Positions 1 to 9,011 of a stretch of DNA of 59,499 bases are shown here, one piece after another. Origin of the DNA: Ruminococcus sp. (lineage in GTDB: Bacteria > Bacillota > Clostridia > Oscillospirales > Ruminococcaceae); contig SVNU01000003.1 in assembly GCA_015066715.1 (NCBI GenBank), positions 1-59,499 on the forward strand, read 5' to 3'. The translations under genes and the position numbers were made by a program. The notes beneath the pieces were generated by a model. That model saw only the letters and a program-made list of their open reading frames with translations. It was not told the origin of the DNA and searched no databases. Each line of letters begins with the position of its first letter. Position 1 is the stretch's first letter.

Positions 1-125
1 GCATTTCGCCGTCTGCGGACGGCGATGAGTGGCGCTGCCCCTCAACCCCGCAAGCCTTTGAAAAGGCTTGACCGAAACTTTTTAATTTGCAAATTTTAAT
101 CTTTAAAGACTTTTTCGACAAACTG
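1..125. repeat. Right-hand part of a multi-hairpin intergenic element (second copy of the 41252-41547 element)
   Basis: Positions 1-125 align without a length difference to 41423-41547, and the first ~80 bases are identical. Two perfect hairpins are visible: CGCCGTC/GACGGCG near 8-25 and CAAGCCTTT/AAAGGCTTG near 50-69. The element ends in GACTTTTTCGACAAACTG (108-125), directly against the terminator hairpin of the BspA-like gene, the same junction as at 41547/41548. The left part lies outside the window. It holds no coding sequence that I can support. Confidence 0.8.
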
Positions 126-149
126 AAAGGCGGTCTTTGACCGCCTTTT
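126..149 (-). terminator. Terminator hairpin of the first BspA-like gene
   Basis: The stem is AAAGGCGGTC / GACCGCCTTT with a TTT loop, placed 12 bases past the stop codon of the minus-strand gene. The same hairpin ends the paralogous gene at 47878-47904. Here the repeat element abuts its distal side, so the natural T-run on the minus strand has been replaced by TTTCAGTTTG. Confidence 0.75.
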
Positions 150-161
150 AAGTTTATTTAT

Positions 162-2501
162 TTATTTCTTCTTTGCAAGAAATCTTGCTATTGTCGCCGC
201 ATCGGCTACATTAACCTTTCCGTCACCGTTATAATCGGCATATGGATTTTCGTCTATGCTGATTGTGATACGTTTTGCAAGAGTTCTTGCTATATATGCC
301 GCATCTGCTACTGTCATCTTGTTATCACCGTTTGCGTCGCCTGTCGGGCGTGTAGTGCCTGTTGCAGTAGTAGTTGCTGCTGTTGTAACAGTTGTTGCTG
401 TTGTGTTTGTTGTGTCTGAATTATCAGCTGTTGTGTTTGTTGTTTCTGCTTTGGTTGTTTCTGCCGAAGTAGTTGTAAGCGGAGCAGCTGTTGTGCTTTC
501 ACTTGCCTGTGTTGATTCTGAAGCGGTTGTTTCTGTTGTAGCAGTTGTTGTGGTTGTTGTAGTTGTAGTTGTAGTTGTTACCGCTGGTGTTGTCTGTGCA
601 GGTTCATTTCCAATCAGTTCAAAGGCATATCCGTATTTTGAAGCATAAGCCTGTGCTGTTGAATTTTCGTGACCGTAGATTGTGCCATAAAAAAAACTAT
701 CACCATTGTCGTAACCATTATCTATCGTGTATTTTTCATCATAAATTTCACATTCAGGGTTTTCTATTACTATGCTGATAAGAGACTCACAATCTGTAAA
801 TGCACATTCTCCTATACTTGTAACGCTGGCCGGAATTGTTACGCTTTCAAGAGATGCACAATAATAAAATGCCTCATCTTCTATACTTGTGATACTGTCA
901 GGGATTGTTATGCTTTCAAGAGATGTACAATCAGAAAATGCCCAGGTTCCTATACTTGTAACACTATCAGGGATTGTTATGCTTTCAAGAGATGAACACG
1001 ACATAAATGCAGAATTTCCTATACTTGTAACACTGTCAGGAATTGTTATGCCTGTAAGTAAACAACATTCAAATGCAAAACCTACTATACTTGTAACTCC
1101 GTCAGGGATTACAACATCACCCGAACATGTTGTACCATCAATTAAAAGATTATTTACAATAACAAGAGGATTTTCAGCTTGTTTGGATTTGAGCCATTGT
1201 GTATCAGAAAATGCCGAACTTCCTATACTTGTAACACTGTCAGGAATTGTAACACTTTCAAGAGATGTACAACCTTCAAATGCCTGAATTTCTATACTTG
1301 TAACACTGTCAGGGATTGTTATACCTGTAAGAGATGTACACTTCCAAAATGCAGAATGTCCTATACTTGTTACTCCATCAGGGATTACAACATCACCCGA
1401 ACATGTTGTACCATCAATTAAAATATTATTTACAATAACAAGAGGATTTTCAGCTTGTTTTGCTTTGAGCCATGGTGTATTGTAAAATGCACGACTACCT
1501 ATACCTGTAACACCGTCAGGGATTGTTATACCTGTAAGAGATGTACACTCCCCAAATGCAGAATGTCCTATACTTGTTACTCCATCAGGGATTATTACGC
1601 TTGTAAGAGATGTACATCCGGAAAATGCCTGAATATCTATACTTGTTACTCTATCAGGGATTGTTATGCTTTCAAGATTTTTACAATCGAAAAAGGCAGA
1701 ACGTTCTATACTTGTTATACCGTCAGGGATTATTACGCTTGTAAGAGATGTACATCCGGAAAATGCACTATCTCCTATACTTGTTACACTGTCAGGGATT
1801 ATTACGCTTGTAAGAGATGTACATCCGGAAAATGCACTATCTCCTATACTTGTTACACCATCAGGGATTGTTATGCTTTCAAGAGATGTACATCCGGAAA
1901 ATGCCTGAATATCTATACTTGTAACAGTATCCGGAATTACATATGATTCATCTGCTTTTCCGCTAGGATATCTAATTAATTTTGTTTGCTCCTTATTAAA
2001 CAATACTCCGTCAATGCTGCTATAATGTGCATTATTTTCTGATACACTTATGCTTTCAAGAGATGTACATCTGTAAAATGCACTATCTCCTATACTTGTA
2101 ACACTATCAGGGATTGTTATGCCTGTAAGAAATGCACAATTAGAAAATGCAAAATCTCCTATACTTGTTACACTGTCAGGGATTATTACGCTTGTAAGAG
2201 ATGTACATCTGGAAAATGCACTGAATCCTATACTTGTAACAGCCACTCCATCAATCTCATCCGGAATCTCAACTTCCGTTGCGGATTCGTCACAAGCAGT
2301 TATTTTAATATAATCATATGTTCCGTCTTCGTCCTCATCAAATTTCTTATAAGAAAGATAATCTCCGTATTGTGCCTCGTCGGAGTAGCTTGCTGCCTCA
2401 GCAATAAAAGGCTGTCCACCCGAAAACATTTGCGCTCCGCACAAGGATATTGCAGTTACTGACGCTAATGCAATGCTTGTAATTCTTTTTGCAAAATTCA
2501 T
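162..2501 (-). CDS. Secreted BspA-like leucine-rich-repeat protein with C-terminal type I dockerin
   Basis: A surface or cellulosome-associated adhesion-type protein of 779 residues. The start is placed at ATG 2501 (MNFAKRITSIALAS), because GGAGG lies 8 bases upstream and the earlier ATG at 2516 overlaps that Shine-Dalgarno. Order: signal peptide (1-~35); a short N-terminal stretch beginning SYSDEAQYGDYL; many ~23-residue LRR_5 repeats of the pattern ITIPDSVTSIGxxAFxxCTSL (~75-630); a Thr-rich linker (~640-715); and a dockerin (721-779). The dockerin has two calcium loops, DANGDNKMTVAD and DYNGDGKVNVAD. Dockerins bind cohesins on scaffoldins, while BspA-like LRRs in other bacteria bind host or matrix ligands; the ligand here is unknown. 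Neighbouring 69 bp repeat units at 1722-1858 are almost identical, so array length could vary by recombination. Paralogue of 47907-50635, with which it shares promoter and upstream region. Confidence 0.88.
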   Translation of the reverse strand: MNFAKRITSIALASVTAISLCGAQMFSGGQPFIAEAASYSDEAQYGDYLSYKKFDEDEDGTYDYIKITACDESATEVEIPDEIDGVAVTSIGFSAFSRCTSLTSVIIPDSVTSIGDFAFSNCAFLTGITIPDSVTSIGDSAFYRCTSLESISVSENNAHYSSIDGVLFNKEQTKLIRYPSGKADESYVIPDTVTSIDIQAFSGCTSLESITIPDGVTSIGDSAFSGCTSLTSVIIPDSVTSIGDSAFSGCTSLTSVIIPDGITSIERSAFFDCKNLESITIPDRVTSIDIQAFSGCTSLTSVIIPDGVTSIGHSAFGECTSLTGITIPDGVTGIGSRAFYNTPWLKAKQAENPLVIVNNILIDGTTCSGDVVIPDGVTSIGHSAFWKCTSLTGITIPDSVTSIEIQAFEGCTSLESVTIPDSVTSIGSSAFSDTQWLKSKQAENPLVIVNNLLIDGTTCSGDVVIPDGVTSIVGFAFECCLLTGITIPDSVTSIGNSAFMSCSSLESITIPDSVTSIGTWAFSDCTSLESITIPDSITSIEDEAFYYCASLESVTIPASVTSIGECAFTDCESLISIVIENPECEIYDEKYTIDNGYDNGDSFFYGTIYGHENSTAQAYASKYGYAFELIGNEPAQTTPAVTTTTTTTTTTTTATTETTASESTQASESTTAAPLTTTSAETTKAETTNTTADNSDTTNTTATTVTTAATTTATGTTRPTGDANGDNKMTVADAAYIARTLAKRITISIDENPYADYNGDGKVNVADAATIARFLAKKK

Positions 2502-2530
2502 TTTCAAAACCTCCATTTTTTCATATTTAC

Positions 2531-2559
2531 ATTATATACCAAGGTTAAAAAAATGTCAA
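2531..2559 (-). promoter_or_regulatory. Sigma-A promoter of the first BspA-like gene
   Basis: Read on the minus strand, TTGACA (2559-2554), a 17-base spacer and TATAAT (2536-2531) match consensus exactly. The predicted transcript start is about 20 bases before the ATG, giving a very short leader. The arrangement is conserved at 50667-50695 in front of the paralogue. Confidence 0.85.
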
Positions 2560-2594
2560 CGTTTATAATTGAAATGGGCAGAGATAAATTTATA

Positions 2595-3150
2595 TTTTTC
2601 TTTCTAACGTTATTTTCATTATGTACTTTTTGCTTGTACAAAAAGTACCAAAAATACCCAAACTTTCTTATAAAAAGAAAGTTTGAACAAAGAAAATAAA
2701 AACCTATAATTGTAACCGAATTCAGACTGTTTCCCCGTAAAAGGCAGTGTCTGACTGATAATAAGCAAACTATTGCAGATAGTCTGCATATAACGCAATT
2801 CTCCCCGCAAATTAAGCTATAGCTTGAGAAAGCTTAAAATTTCAAACTTACAAATTCTATTTTAATTGCAACCATCTATAAATGGACTTTTGATTTTGTA
2901 ATTATGAAGTTGACAGGTACAGGGAAACATTATTATTTAAGTTACAAATTCATGTAAGGAATTTTTTCTTTTTTTGAGCTGTTTTATCATTTGTGCAAGC
3001 GATAGCGAAGCAAAAATGAATAAAAACAGCCATGCACAGCAGTCAAGCTTTTTTCTCTTTTCGAAGAAAAGAAAAAAGTTTGTGTGTTCTTTGGTATCTT
3101 TCTTGCACAAGCAAGAAAGTACATTATGAAAATAACGTTAGAAAGAAAAA
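2595..3150. repeat. 556 bp element with 32 bp near-perfect terminal inverted repeats and nested hairpins
   Basis: This fills the 700-base gap between the BspA promoter and the cellulase 3' end; no gene is supported in it. The outer arms 2595-2626 and 3119-3150 are inverted repeats matching at 31 of 32 positions. Inside each arm sit further hairpins: GTACTTTTTG/CAAAAAGTAC (2623-2648) and AAACTTTCTT/AAGAAAGTTT (2660-2684) on the left; an AAGCTTTTTTC... hairpin (~3045-3081) and CTTTCTTGC/GCAAGAAAG (3098-3119) on the right. Another imperfect hairpin at 2978-3030 is absent from the related element at 50725-51200. The central ~300 bases align well to that second copy. The BspA promoter lies outside the inverted repeats. 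Confidence 0.7.
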
Positions 3151-3180
3151 TTTAAATTTTCTTTCCCAAAACCTTCCGTT

Positions 3181-3219
3181 AAACCAAAACGCCCTGCATA
3201 TGCAGAGCGTTTTGGTTTT
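3181..3219 (-). terminator. Hairpin terminator of the cellulase gene
   Basis: The stem AAACCAAAACGC / GCGTTTTGGTTT encloses a second palindrome, CTGCATATGCAG. It begins at the cellulase stop codon. The T-run on the minus-strand side is short (TTTAAC), so termination may be modest. Confidence 0.6.
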
Positions 3220-5869
3220 ATTTCTTTTTCTTCTTAATAAAGAATATCAGAAGTTCAATTATAAGAGCCGCCGCTGTAAGTCCGATAAAAACCGGTACAA
3301 GTCCTATACCGCCGTTATCATCATTACCGTCCTTTTTGCTGTCCGATTTATTTCCGTTGCTGCCCTTATAGTCAGACTGTTCATTTTTGCCTGCTGCCGG
3401 ATTCTGCGCAGCATTTTCGTCTGTCTTGTTTGCGTCTGCATCCTGACTTCCGTGAGTTACAACAATTCCGCCGTTTTTATCAGAAAGATAAGCAGAAACC
3501 CATGCAAGAGGAGCATTCCAGTTAATTGTACATTCATTTACAGACCATGCCTCAATATGATCCATATAGCATTTTGCAGGTGCAATTTCTCCAGGCTTCC
3601 ATCCGGAGCCCTGAACCCATGGGTCCTGCATGCCCGAATTAGGTCCGCCTACAAGCACTCCGTTAGGGGCTTTCGGGAAGGTTGAATCAGCCTGATATGA
3701 CCACCATCTGTGATGAGGATTTTCCGCCGCATGTGAGCCGTAGCCTGTTACGTAGGAATAATCCATAGGATTACGTCCGAGAATATAGTCCATACCGCTT
3801 ACAACACCCTGTAAATAGTCATCTTCACCGGTAAGCTCATAAGCATACGCCATAATCATGTTGTTATTCATTACAAATGAATTTGAGCCCCAGATGTAAC
3901 CCTTACCATCGTTTACATAGCTGATAGTGCTCTGGGTATACGGCTGACCGTAGCCCTGTTCCTCAGTAAGTTCTTCATAGTAATCAGCAGCAGCTTCAAA
4001 GCTGTCTGAAAGTGACTGTGCAGAAGTCGAATCAAGCTTGTCTGTGTTGAGAGCAAGTGACATGTTGCCGAGGGCTGAAGTATGACCCCAATTGAAAGTA
4101 CCAACACTGTCAATATCCTCTCCGCCTGTCATTTTTGTAGCCACTGTCATAAAATGCTCGGATGCCTGCATGTCCTGAAGATAAGTATCTTCACCTGTTG
4201 CAAGATAAAGCTCACATGCCGCCCAGTAAAATTCATCAGTCACATTATCGTCACCATAAGCGCCGCCGCCTACTGATTCATCCAGCGGAGCATACATGTC
4301 AGGATGTGCCTTTGCCGCTTCATATGCAGCCTGTGCATTTGTAAGGCACTGCTTTGCAAACTGAGTATCAATTCCGTCCCAGAGACGATATGCCTGCGCA
4401 GCACATGCCGCCATGTTAAGTGTCGCAGCAGTTGTCGGTGGCTTTACAATACGTTCCTGAGTATCGTCAGCCGGCGCAATCGCAAGTGCTGTCCACTTGT
4501 CGTCATGGATTTTGTGATAAACCATATTTGCGCATTCTCCGTCCTTAACCATCATCTTGAACATCCATTCCATTTCGTATCTTGCTTCATCAAGAAGGTC
4601 AGGATACCCGTTTGAATTTTCAGGAATGCTCATTGTTCCGTCTGCATAAACAGAATCACAGCCGTTTTTCAATGCCATTTCATACTGATTCTGCATTGTC
4701 CAGAGCGAAACACCGCCATTAACCACATACTTACCATGGTCACCTGCATCATACCAGCCGCCTGTTACATCCTGTGTACCGCTGCTTGCTGTGTAACCCC
4801 ATGTCTGTTCAATAGTAGCCATATCCGAAGTATGTCCGGCTGCTCTTGCAAGGGTTGCGCTGTCGCCTGAAATTATATACTGTGACTCAATGTCAATACC
4901 GCTTCTGTTCTGATAGAAATAGTTAAGTGCATCGTAAAGCATATATGAATACATCTCACCGCCGCCGATTGTAAATTCACGGCTCACAGCATCATTTTCC
5001 GCTTTCAGTGTATATGTTCCCGGCTGATTGAAGTCCGAAAAATCAAGAACATGAACCTCATCACCGGAGTCCTCATCATATCCCATCGGTTCCGATTCAC
5101 CTGAATAAACCGAACTTCCGCCTGCATCAATAAGGTCAAAGGCTATTTTTGAAGACTCATCCGACAAAAGGGTTGCTTTCTTATCCATGTCGGTAAAATA
5201 TCCAAGCTGATTTGTCAGAATATCCGAGCGTACCCATTCTTCAGCTGCCACATAGTCATACTCATCACTTGTTGTACATTCAAGGGACATGTTATCGAAT
5301 GTGAATACTGTGCCGGCCGGAACAGTATCACCGCCTATATGAAACGCCCATTCAACTTCAGCTGTTCTGTTAGCTGTAAAAGTACCTTCAACATGCTGTG
5401 TCTGATTTGCCGAAAGCTCCTTTACATTCCAGTTTGCATCAAACTGTGACGGATCAGGTTCACCATGCCAGTCCTCTGCATAAGGCTCTGCCATATCACC
5501 TATTTTCGAGTAATAGGTGCAGTTGTTGCTTGCTGTAATATCAAATGAAACATTGTAGGTATTGCCGCTTACAATTGTAAGACCTCTGTGACGGAACTGA
5601 CAGTCCCATCTGTCCTCGCCGCCGTTTGACGCTCCGCCCGGATTTACAATGGTTATTTTGTAAACACCGTCAGAAATCTCAAAATCCATTTCTCCCGGAA
5701 TTGATTCACAGACATGCCATGGAAGTCCAACACCATCTTCAAAGTCAGTCTGTCCCACCTGCTGTCCTGCAAAAACCTCATTATTGTCAGATGGGATAAC
5801 AGCTGCATTAAAAGCCATTACTGCAGCTGTACCCAGCAGTAAGAGTGTTTTTTTAATGTTCTTCTTCAT
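3218..5869 (-). CDS. Membrane-anchored GH9 cellulase (endoglucanase) with N-terminal CBM4-like module
   Basis: Hydrolyses beta-1,4-glucan outside the cell. Length is 883 residues from ATG 5869, which has GGAGG 6 bases upstream; an earlier in-frame start at 5923 would overlap the preceding gene and has no such site. Order: signal peptide (1-~32); CBM4/9-type beta-sandwich (~35-195, starting VGQTDFEDGVGLPW and ending FTFDNMSLECT); Ig-like N-terminal domain of family 9 (~205-300, SDILTNQLGYFTDMDKKA); GH9 barrel (~305-790) with the nucleophile region GGWYDAGDHGKYVVNGG and the acid motif NECTINWNAPLAW; a charged Asn/Asp/Lys linker; one membrane helix (FIGLTAAALIIELLIFFI) and a KKKKK tail. There is no dockerin and no LPXTG, so it is probably tethered to the membrane rather than carried on a scaffoldin. 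Nineteen bases separate it from the upstream sulfatase gene. Confidence 0.9.
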   Translation of the reverse strand: MKKNIKKTLLLLGTAAVMAFNAAVIPSDNNEVFAGQQVGQTDFEDGVGLPWHVCESIPGEMDFEISDGVYKITIVNPGGASNGGEDRWDCQFRHRGLTIVSGNTYNVSFDITASNNCTYYSKIGDMAEPYAEDWHGEPDPSQFDANWNVKELSANQTQHVEGTFTANRTAEVEWAFHIGGDTVPAGTVFTFDNMSLECTTSDEYDYVAAEEWVRSDILTNQLGYFTDMDKKATLLSDESSKIAFDLIDAGGSSVYSGESEPMGYDEDSGDEVHVLDFSDFNQPGTYTLKAENDAVSREFTIGGGEMYSYMLYDALNYFYQNRSGIDIESQYIISGDSATLARAAGHTSDMATIEQTWGYTASSGTQDVTGGWYDAGDHGKYVVNGGVSLWTMQNQYEMALKNGCDSVYADGTMSIPENSNGYPDLLDEARYEMEWMFKMMVKDGECANMVYHKIHDDKWTALAIAPADDTQERIVKPPTTAATLNMAACAAQAYRLWDGIDTQFAKQCLTNAQAAYEAAKAHPDMYAPLDESVGGGAYGDDNVTDEFYWAACELYLATGEDTYLQDMQASEHFMTVATKMTGGEDIDSVGTFNWGHTSALGNMSLALNTDKLDSTSAQSLSDSFEAAADYYEELTEEQGYGQPYTQSTISYVNDGKGYIWGSNSFVMNNNMIMAYAYELTGEDDYLQGVVSGMDYILGRNPMDYSYVTGYGSHAAENPHHRWWSYQADSTFPKAPNGVLVGGPNSGMQDPWVQGSGWKPGEIAPAKCYMDHIEAWSVNECTINWNAPLAWVSAYLSDKNGGIVVTHGSQDADANKTDENAAQNPAAGKNEQSDYKGSNGNKSDSKKDGNDDNGGIGLVPVFIGLTAAALIIELLIFFIKKKKK

Positions 5870-5888
5870 TATTTTCCTCCTGTCTTTT

Positions 5889-7925
5889 TTATGGTTCAAC
5901 AATGTTAAAATCTGCCGCTTCAAGAACCTTGAACTGATTCATATTTTCAACAAGCTTATTCAGAAGTTCTTCATTTCCCTCAAGCTTCATTGTTTCTTTA
6001 ATGCCGTCTTTATCGGCAATAACAATATAGAATAAAGCTTCACACGGAGTTGAAACTGTAAGAGCGGCATCATCGGAGCTTGCATTTTCATATGTAAGCA
6101 GAACGCCATTCTTTACATGAATAACATACTGTTCCTTTTTATCTGTTATATTAAAATTAATCTTAAAGTCCTCATCAGCAAGAGCAGACTTGTCAAGCAA
6201 AATAGACATATAGTCAAACAGCATTTGTGGCGTCATGCTTTTTTGCATATCACCTGTATTCTTTGTCGTATCAGCATATTTTGCAAGATTGCCCTCACGA
6301 AGCTCTGCTGCCGCAGTAAGATATGCATTTCTCCATGTTCCCGACTCAGACTGATAACCAAGCTGCTCAAGAGCGTCTGCACACAAAAGTCTTGCGGCTT
6401 TGTTTTCAGGGTCAGCAAAAACAATTGTATTTGTAACCTCTGCTACCCACTGATATTCACCCTTTCCAAAATCTTCCTTTGCCTTTTTCAGAACCTCATC
6501 TGTATCACCAAGATATTCAACCCATTTTTTTGCGCTTTCACTTGGTTCAAGTGGATTAAGATTAACAGGATTTGCATCATACCATCCCATATATTTCTGA
6601 TAAACAGCTTTTGAGTTATGGGCAACAGTACCATAATACTGACGTGTATACCAGTTTTCAGCAAGCTTTTCCGGAAGCTCTATCATATTTGATATTTCAT
6701 CAGAAGTATAGCCCTGATTAACATATGTCAGCGTCTGGTCATTAATGAATTTATAAACAGCCGCCGTATCCGAAAGATATTCGTTTACAGTATCATTTCC
6801 CCAATGCGGCCAGTTATGTGACTGAAATGTAACTTCAACCTCATCCCCGTAAAGTGTAATTGCTTCTGTCAGATATTTCGCCCAGGCACTTCCGTCACGA
6901 ATCTGTGCGCCACGGAGAGTATAAAGATTATGGAGTGTGCCTGTACAGTTTTCAGCAACCCAGAGTGCCTTTTTCTGTGGAAACCATGTATTCATCTCAG
7001 CAGGTGCTTCAGTTCCGGGTGTCATCTGAAATTCAAGCTCAACACCATCAATGCTGATCTTTTCTCCTGTACTTGTAATCTCATATGTCGGTGCAACAAA
7101 GGAAACTGTACCGAGTGACTGTCCCATACCGATACCCATTGCAAGCTTTCCGGTTTCTGACGGTTCAAGCAGTGTACCATACTGGTAATTTGCACGTCTG
7201 CCCATCGCTTTTCCTGAATAAATATTTTCGCTCACAGCATGTTCAGTAAAGCCTTCAGGTGCTATAACAGGGATTTTTCCACTGGCAATCTGTTCTTTTA
7301 TCGGCTGAGAAGAATCCGCAGCCTGCTCAGACTCCATAACTCCGTTTATACCACCGAAATGGTCCACATGAGGATGTGAAATAATAACAGCTTTAACCGG
7401 GAATTTACCAAGGTTCTTTTCAACAAGCTCCATAGAAGCCTGAGTACATTCCACACTCATAAGCGGGTCAAAAATAATCCATCCCGTATCACCCTTTATA
7501 AGAGTAAGGTTTGCCATATCATAGCCTCTCACCTGATATATACCGTCCGTAACCTCAAAAAGCCCGTATAAATTATTGTTTATTGTGTTTTCCCACAGGC
7601 TCGGATTTGCACTGTCAGGAGCTTCTTCGTAATCTTCAAGAAAAGAGTAAGCCTTCTGAGACCATATTACTTTTCCCTCTGCATCTGTAAGCTCAAGCTC
7701 CTCCGGAGCATCAATAAGTCCCTTTGACGCACATTCATATTCAGACGTATTTTTAAAATCAAGCTTTGAATACACCGCTGAATTTATTTCAGCAGTAATA
7801 TCTGTTGCCGGCTTTGATTCGGATGTAAGCGAAAGCTCCGAAGTCATGTCAGAATTGTCATTAGTGCATGAAGTGCAGGTAAGAAGCATTGCAGCCGAAA
7901 GAAAAAGTGATAATTTCTTTTTCAT
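5889..7925 (-). CDS. Alkylsulfatase-like metallo-beta-lactamase-fold lipoprotein
   Basis: Resembles SdsA1/BDS1-type alkyl sulfatases, zinc enzymes that release sulfate from alkyl sulfate esters. Length is 678 residues, near the family norm. Visible: a lipoprotein signal peptide (MKKKLSLFLSAAMLLTCTSC) predicting lipidation near Cys20; the metal motif HPHVDHFGG in an MBL domain (~110-400); the family-typical segment ENCTGTLHNLYTLRGAQIRD; an alpha-helical dimerisation region; and an SCP2-like C-terminal domain (~570-678, ending ADFNIVEP). GGAGG precedes the ATG. It sits 15 bases after the alpha/beta hydrolase and 19 bases before the cellulase, so the three are probably cotranscribed. Substrate is inferred from the family only; a sulfated surfactant, lipid or host metabolite is possible. 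An exported alkylsulfatase beside a cellulase is uncommon. Confidence 0.8.
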   Translation of the reverse strand: MKKKLSLFLSAAMLLTCTSCTNDNSDMTSELSLTSESKPATDITAEINSAVYSKLDFKNTSEYECASKGLIDAPEELELTDAEGKVIWSQKAYSFLEDYEEAPDSANPSLWENTINNNLYGLFEVTDGIYQVRGYDMANLTLIKGDTGWIIFDPLMSVECTQASMELVEKNLGKFPVKAVIISHPHVDHFGGINGVMESEQAADSSQPIKEQIASGKIPVIAPEGFTEHAVSENIYSGKAMGRRANYQYGTLLEPSETGKLAMGIGMGQSLGTVSFVAPTYEITSTGEKISIDGVELEFQMTPGTEAPAEMNTWFPQKKALWVAENCTGTLHNLYTLRGAQIRDGSAWAKYLTEAITLYGDEVEVTFQSHNWPHWGNDTVNEYLSDTAAVYKFINDQTLTYVNQGYTSDEISNMIELPEKLAENWYTRQYYGTVAHNSKAVYQKYMGWYDANPVNLNPLEPSESAKKWVEYLGDTDEVLKKAKEDFGKGEYQWVAEVTNTIVFADPENKAARLLCADALEQLGYQSESGTWRNAYLTAAAELREGNLAKYADTTKNTGDMQKSMTPQMLFDYMSILLDKSALADEDFKINFNITDKKEQYVIHVKNGVLLTYENASSDDAALTVSTPCEALFYIVIADKDGIKETMKLEGNEELLNKLVENMNQFKVLEAADFNIVEP

Positions 7926-7940
7926 AGTTTTCCTCCAATC

Positions 7941-9011
7941 CTATTTAAGCGAATTCATATAGAAGTCATTAATCTTATCCATAAGCTCAGGTAAAAGCTC
8001 ACTTATTTTATCCTTGTCAACAGACTCAAAATATTCCTTTTCTATGTCCTCCGGAATTTCATCACCGTATTTTTCAATGATTTCATTTCCTCTGTTTTCA
8101 GTCTCAACAAAATATTTTCCTGCTTCCTCAGACATAAAAACAGTTGAATGATCACCATCATTCACATAATACTGGACGTTTGGGTTTGTAATTTTATCCT
8201 TTTGGTTTATTATTGCTGCACCGTCTATTTCAACCGTTTCATCATTTCTGCCGTGAACAATCAGAACAGGAGTATCAGTTGAGTTGATTGAATCTACTGC
8301 TGAAATATTAGCATCAGAGCCGAATCTTATTTTATTGCTTACCCACAGAACAGGGTATTCAATAATTGTGAGTGGTCCGGTAATCATTTCTTCTGCAAAT
8401 TCACAAACAATTCCCATAGGTGTATCATATCCTGCGATACTTACAGATGCGGCAATATCATGACCTTTACTAAGTACAGCCGTAACAGCATATCCGCCCC
8501 AGCTGTGTCCGTAAAGGAAAACAGGAAGTGAATTCAGTCTTTCGTCCGATTCGGCAAAAGTAAGAGCCGCATCAAGGTCGATTACAGACTGAGCCATACC
8601 GGTTGTACCGTCACCCTCACTGTGTCCCGAACCGGTATTATCAAAGGCAAAAACTTTGTAGCCATTGTCTACAAACCAGCGTGTTTCCGAAAAATAGCTT
8701 TCGGAATATCCACCATGACCATGGGAAATTACTACAAGCCCCTTTGTATTTTCGTTTCCGTAAATAAAGCCTGTAAGTGTATTTTCGCCCGATTTGAATG
8801 TGACTTCCTCACGGGGATATTTTTCTTTCATATCCTCATATCTGTAAAATACGGAATTTTCGGGAATTTCTGCACGTCCGAACATATCGTTGAAAACCGA
8901 CTGTACAATAAAAAAAGAAACAATATAAAATACAATTATCAACGATAGCAGAATTATCAGAATAATTTTTGCTATGCGTTTTCCTTTGGATTTTTTCACT
9001 GCCTGTTCCAT
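7941..9011 (-). CDS. Membrane-anchored alpha/beta hydrolase
   Basis: A serine hydrolase of unknown substrate, 356 residues. One N-terminal membrane helix (~12-36, IAKIILIILLSLIIVFYIVSF) puts the catalytic domain outside. Motifs: oxyanion-side HGHGGYSES, nucleophile elbow GHSWGG, acid HGRNDE and histidine DGDH, in the usual order. Its ATG overlaps the tex stop codon by one base (TGATG on the minus strand), so translation is probably coupled. The family includes esterases, peptidases and acyl hydrolases, and the sequence does not decide between them. The downstream partner is the alkylsulfatase-like gene. Confidence 0.85.
   Translation of the reverse strand: MEQAVKKSKGKRIAKIILIILLSLIIVFYIVSFFIVQSVFNDMFGRAEIPENSVFYRYEDMKEKYPREEVTFKSGENTLTGFIYGNENTKGLVVISHGHGGYSESYFSETRWFVDNGYKVFAFDNTGSGHSEGDGTTGMAQSVIDLDAALTFAESDERLNSLPVFLYGHSWGGYAVTAVLSKGHDIAASVSIAGYDTPMGIVCEFAEEMITGPLTIIEYPVLWVSNKIRFGSDANISAVDSINSTDTPVLIVHGRNDETVEIDGAAIINQKDKITNPNVQYYVNDGDHSTVFMSEEAGKYFVETENRGNEIIEKYGDEIPEDIEKEYFESVDKDKISELLPELMDKINDFYMNSLK

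Noticed and set aside
162-2501. Regularly spaced repeats resembling a CRISPR array
   Set aside because: The 69 bp period is a multiple of three, encodes LRR units in frame, and has no constant repeat with unique spacers.
2595-3150. Invertible promoter for the BspA gene
   Set aside because: The consensus promoter at 2531-2559 lies outside the inverted repeats, so inversion would not switch it; kept only as a possible invertible segment.
3032-3685. Plus-strand frame running from the repeat element into the cellulase gene
   Set aside because: It translates hairpin sequence and antisense cellulase; not a gene.
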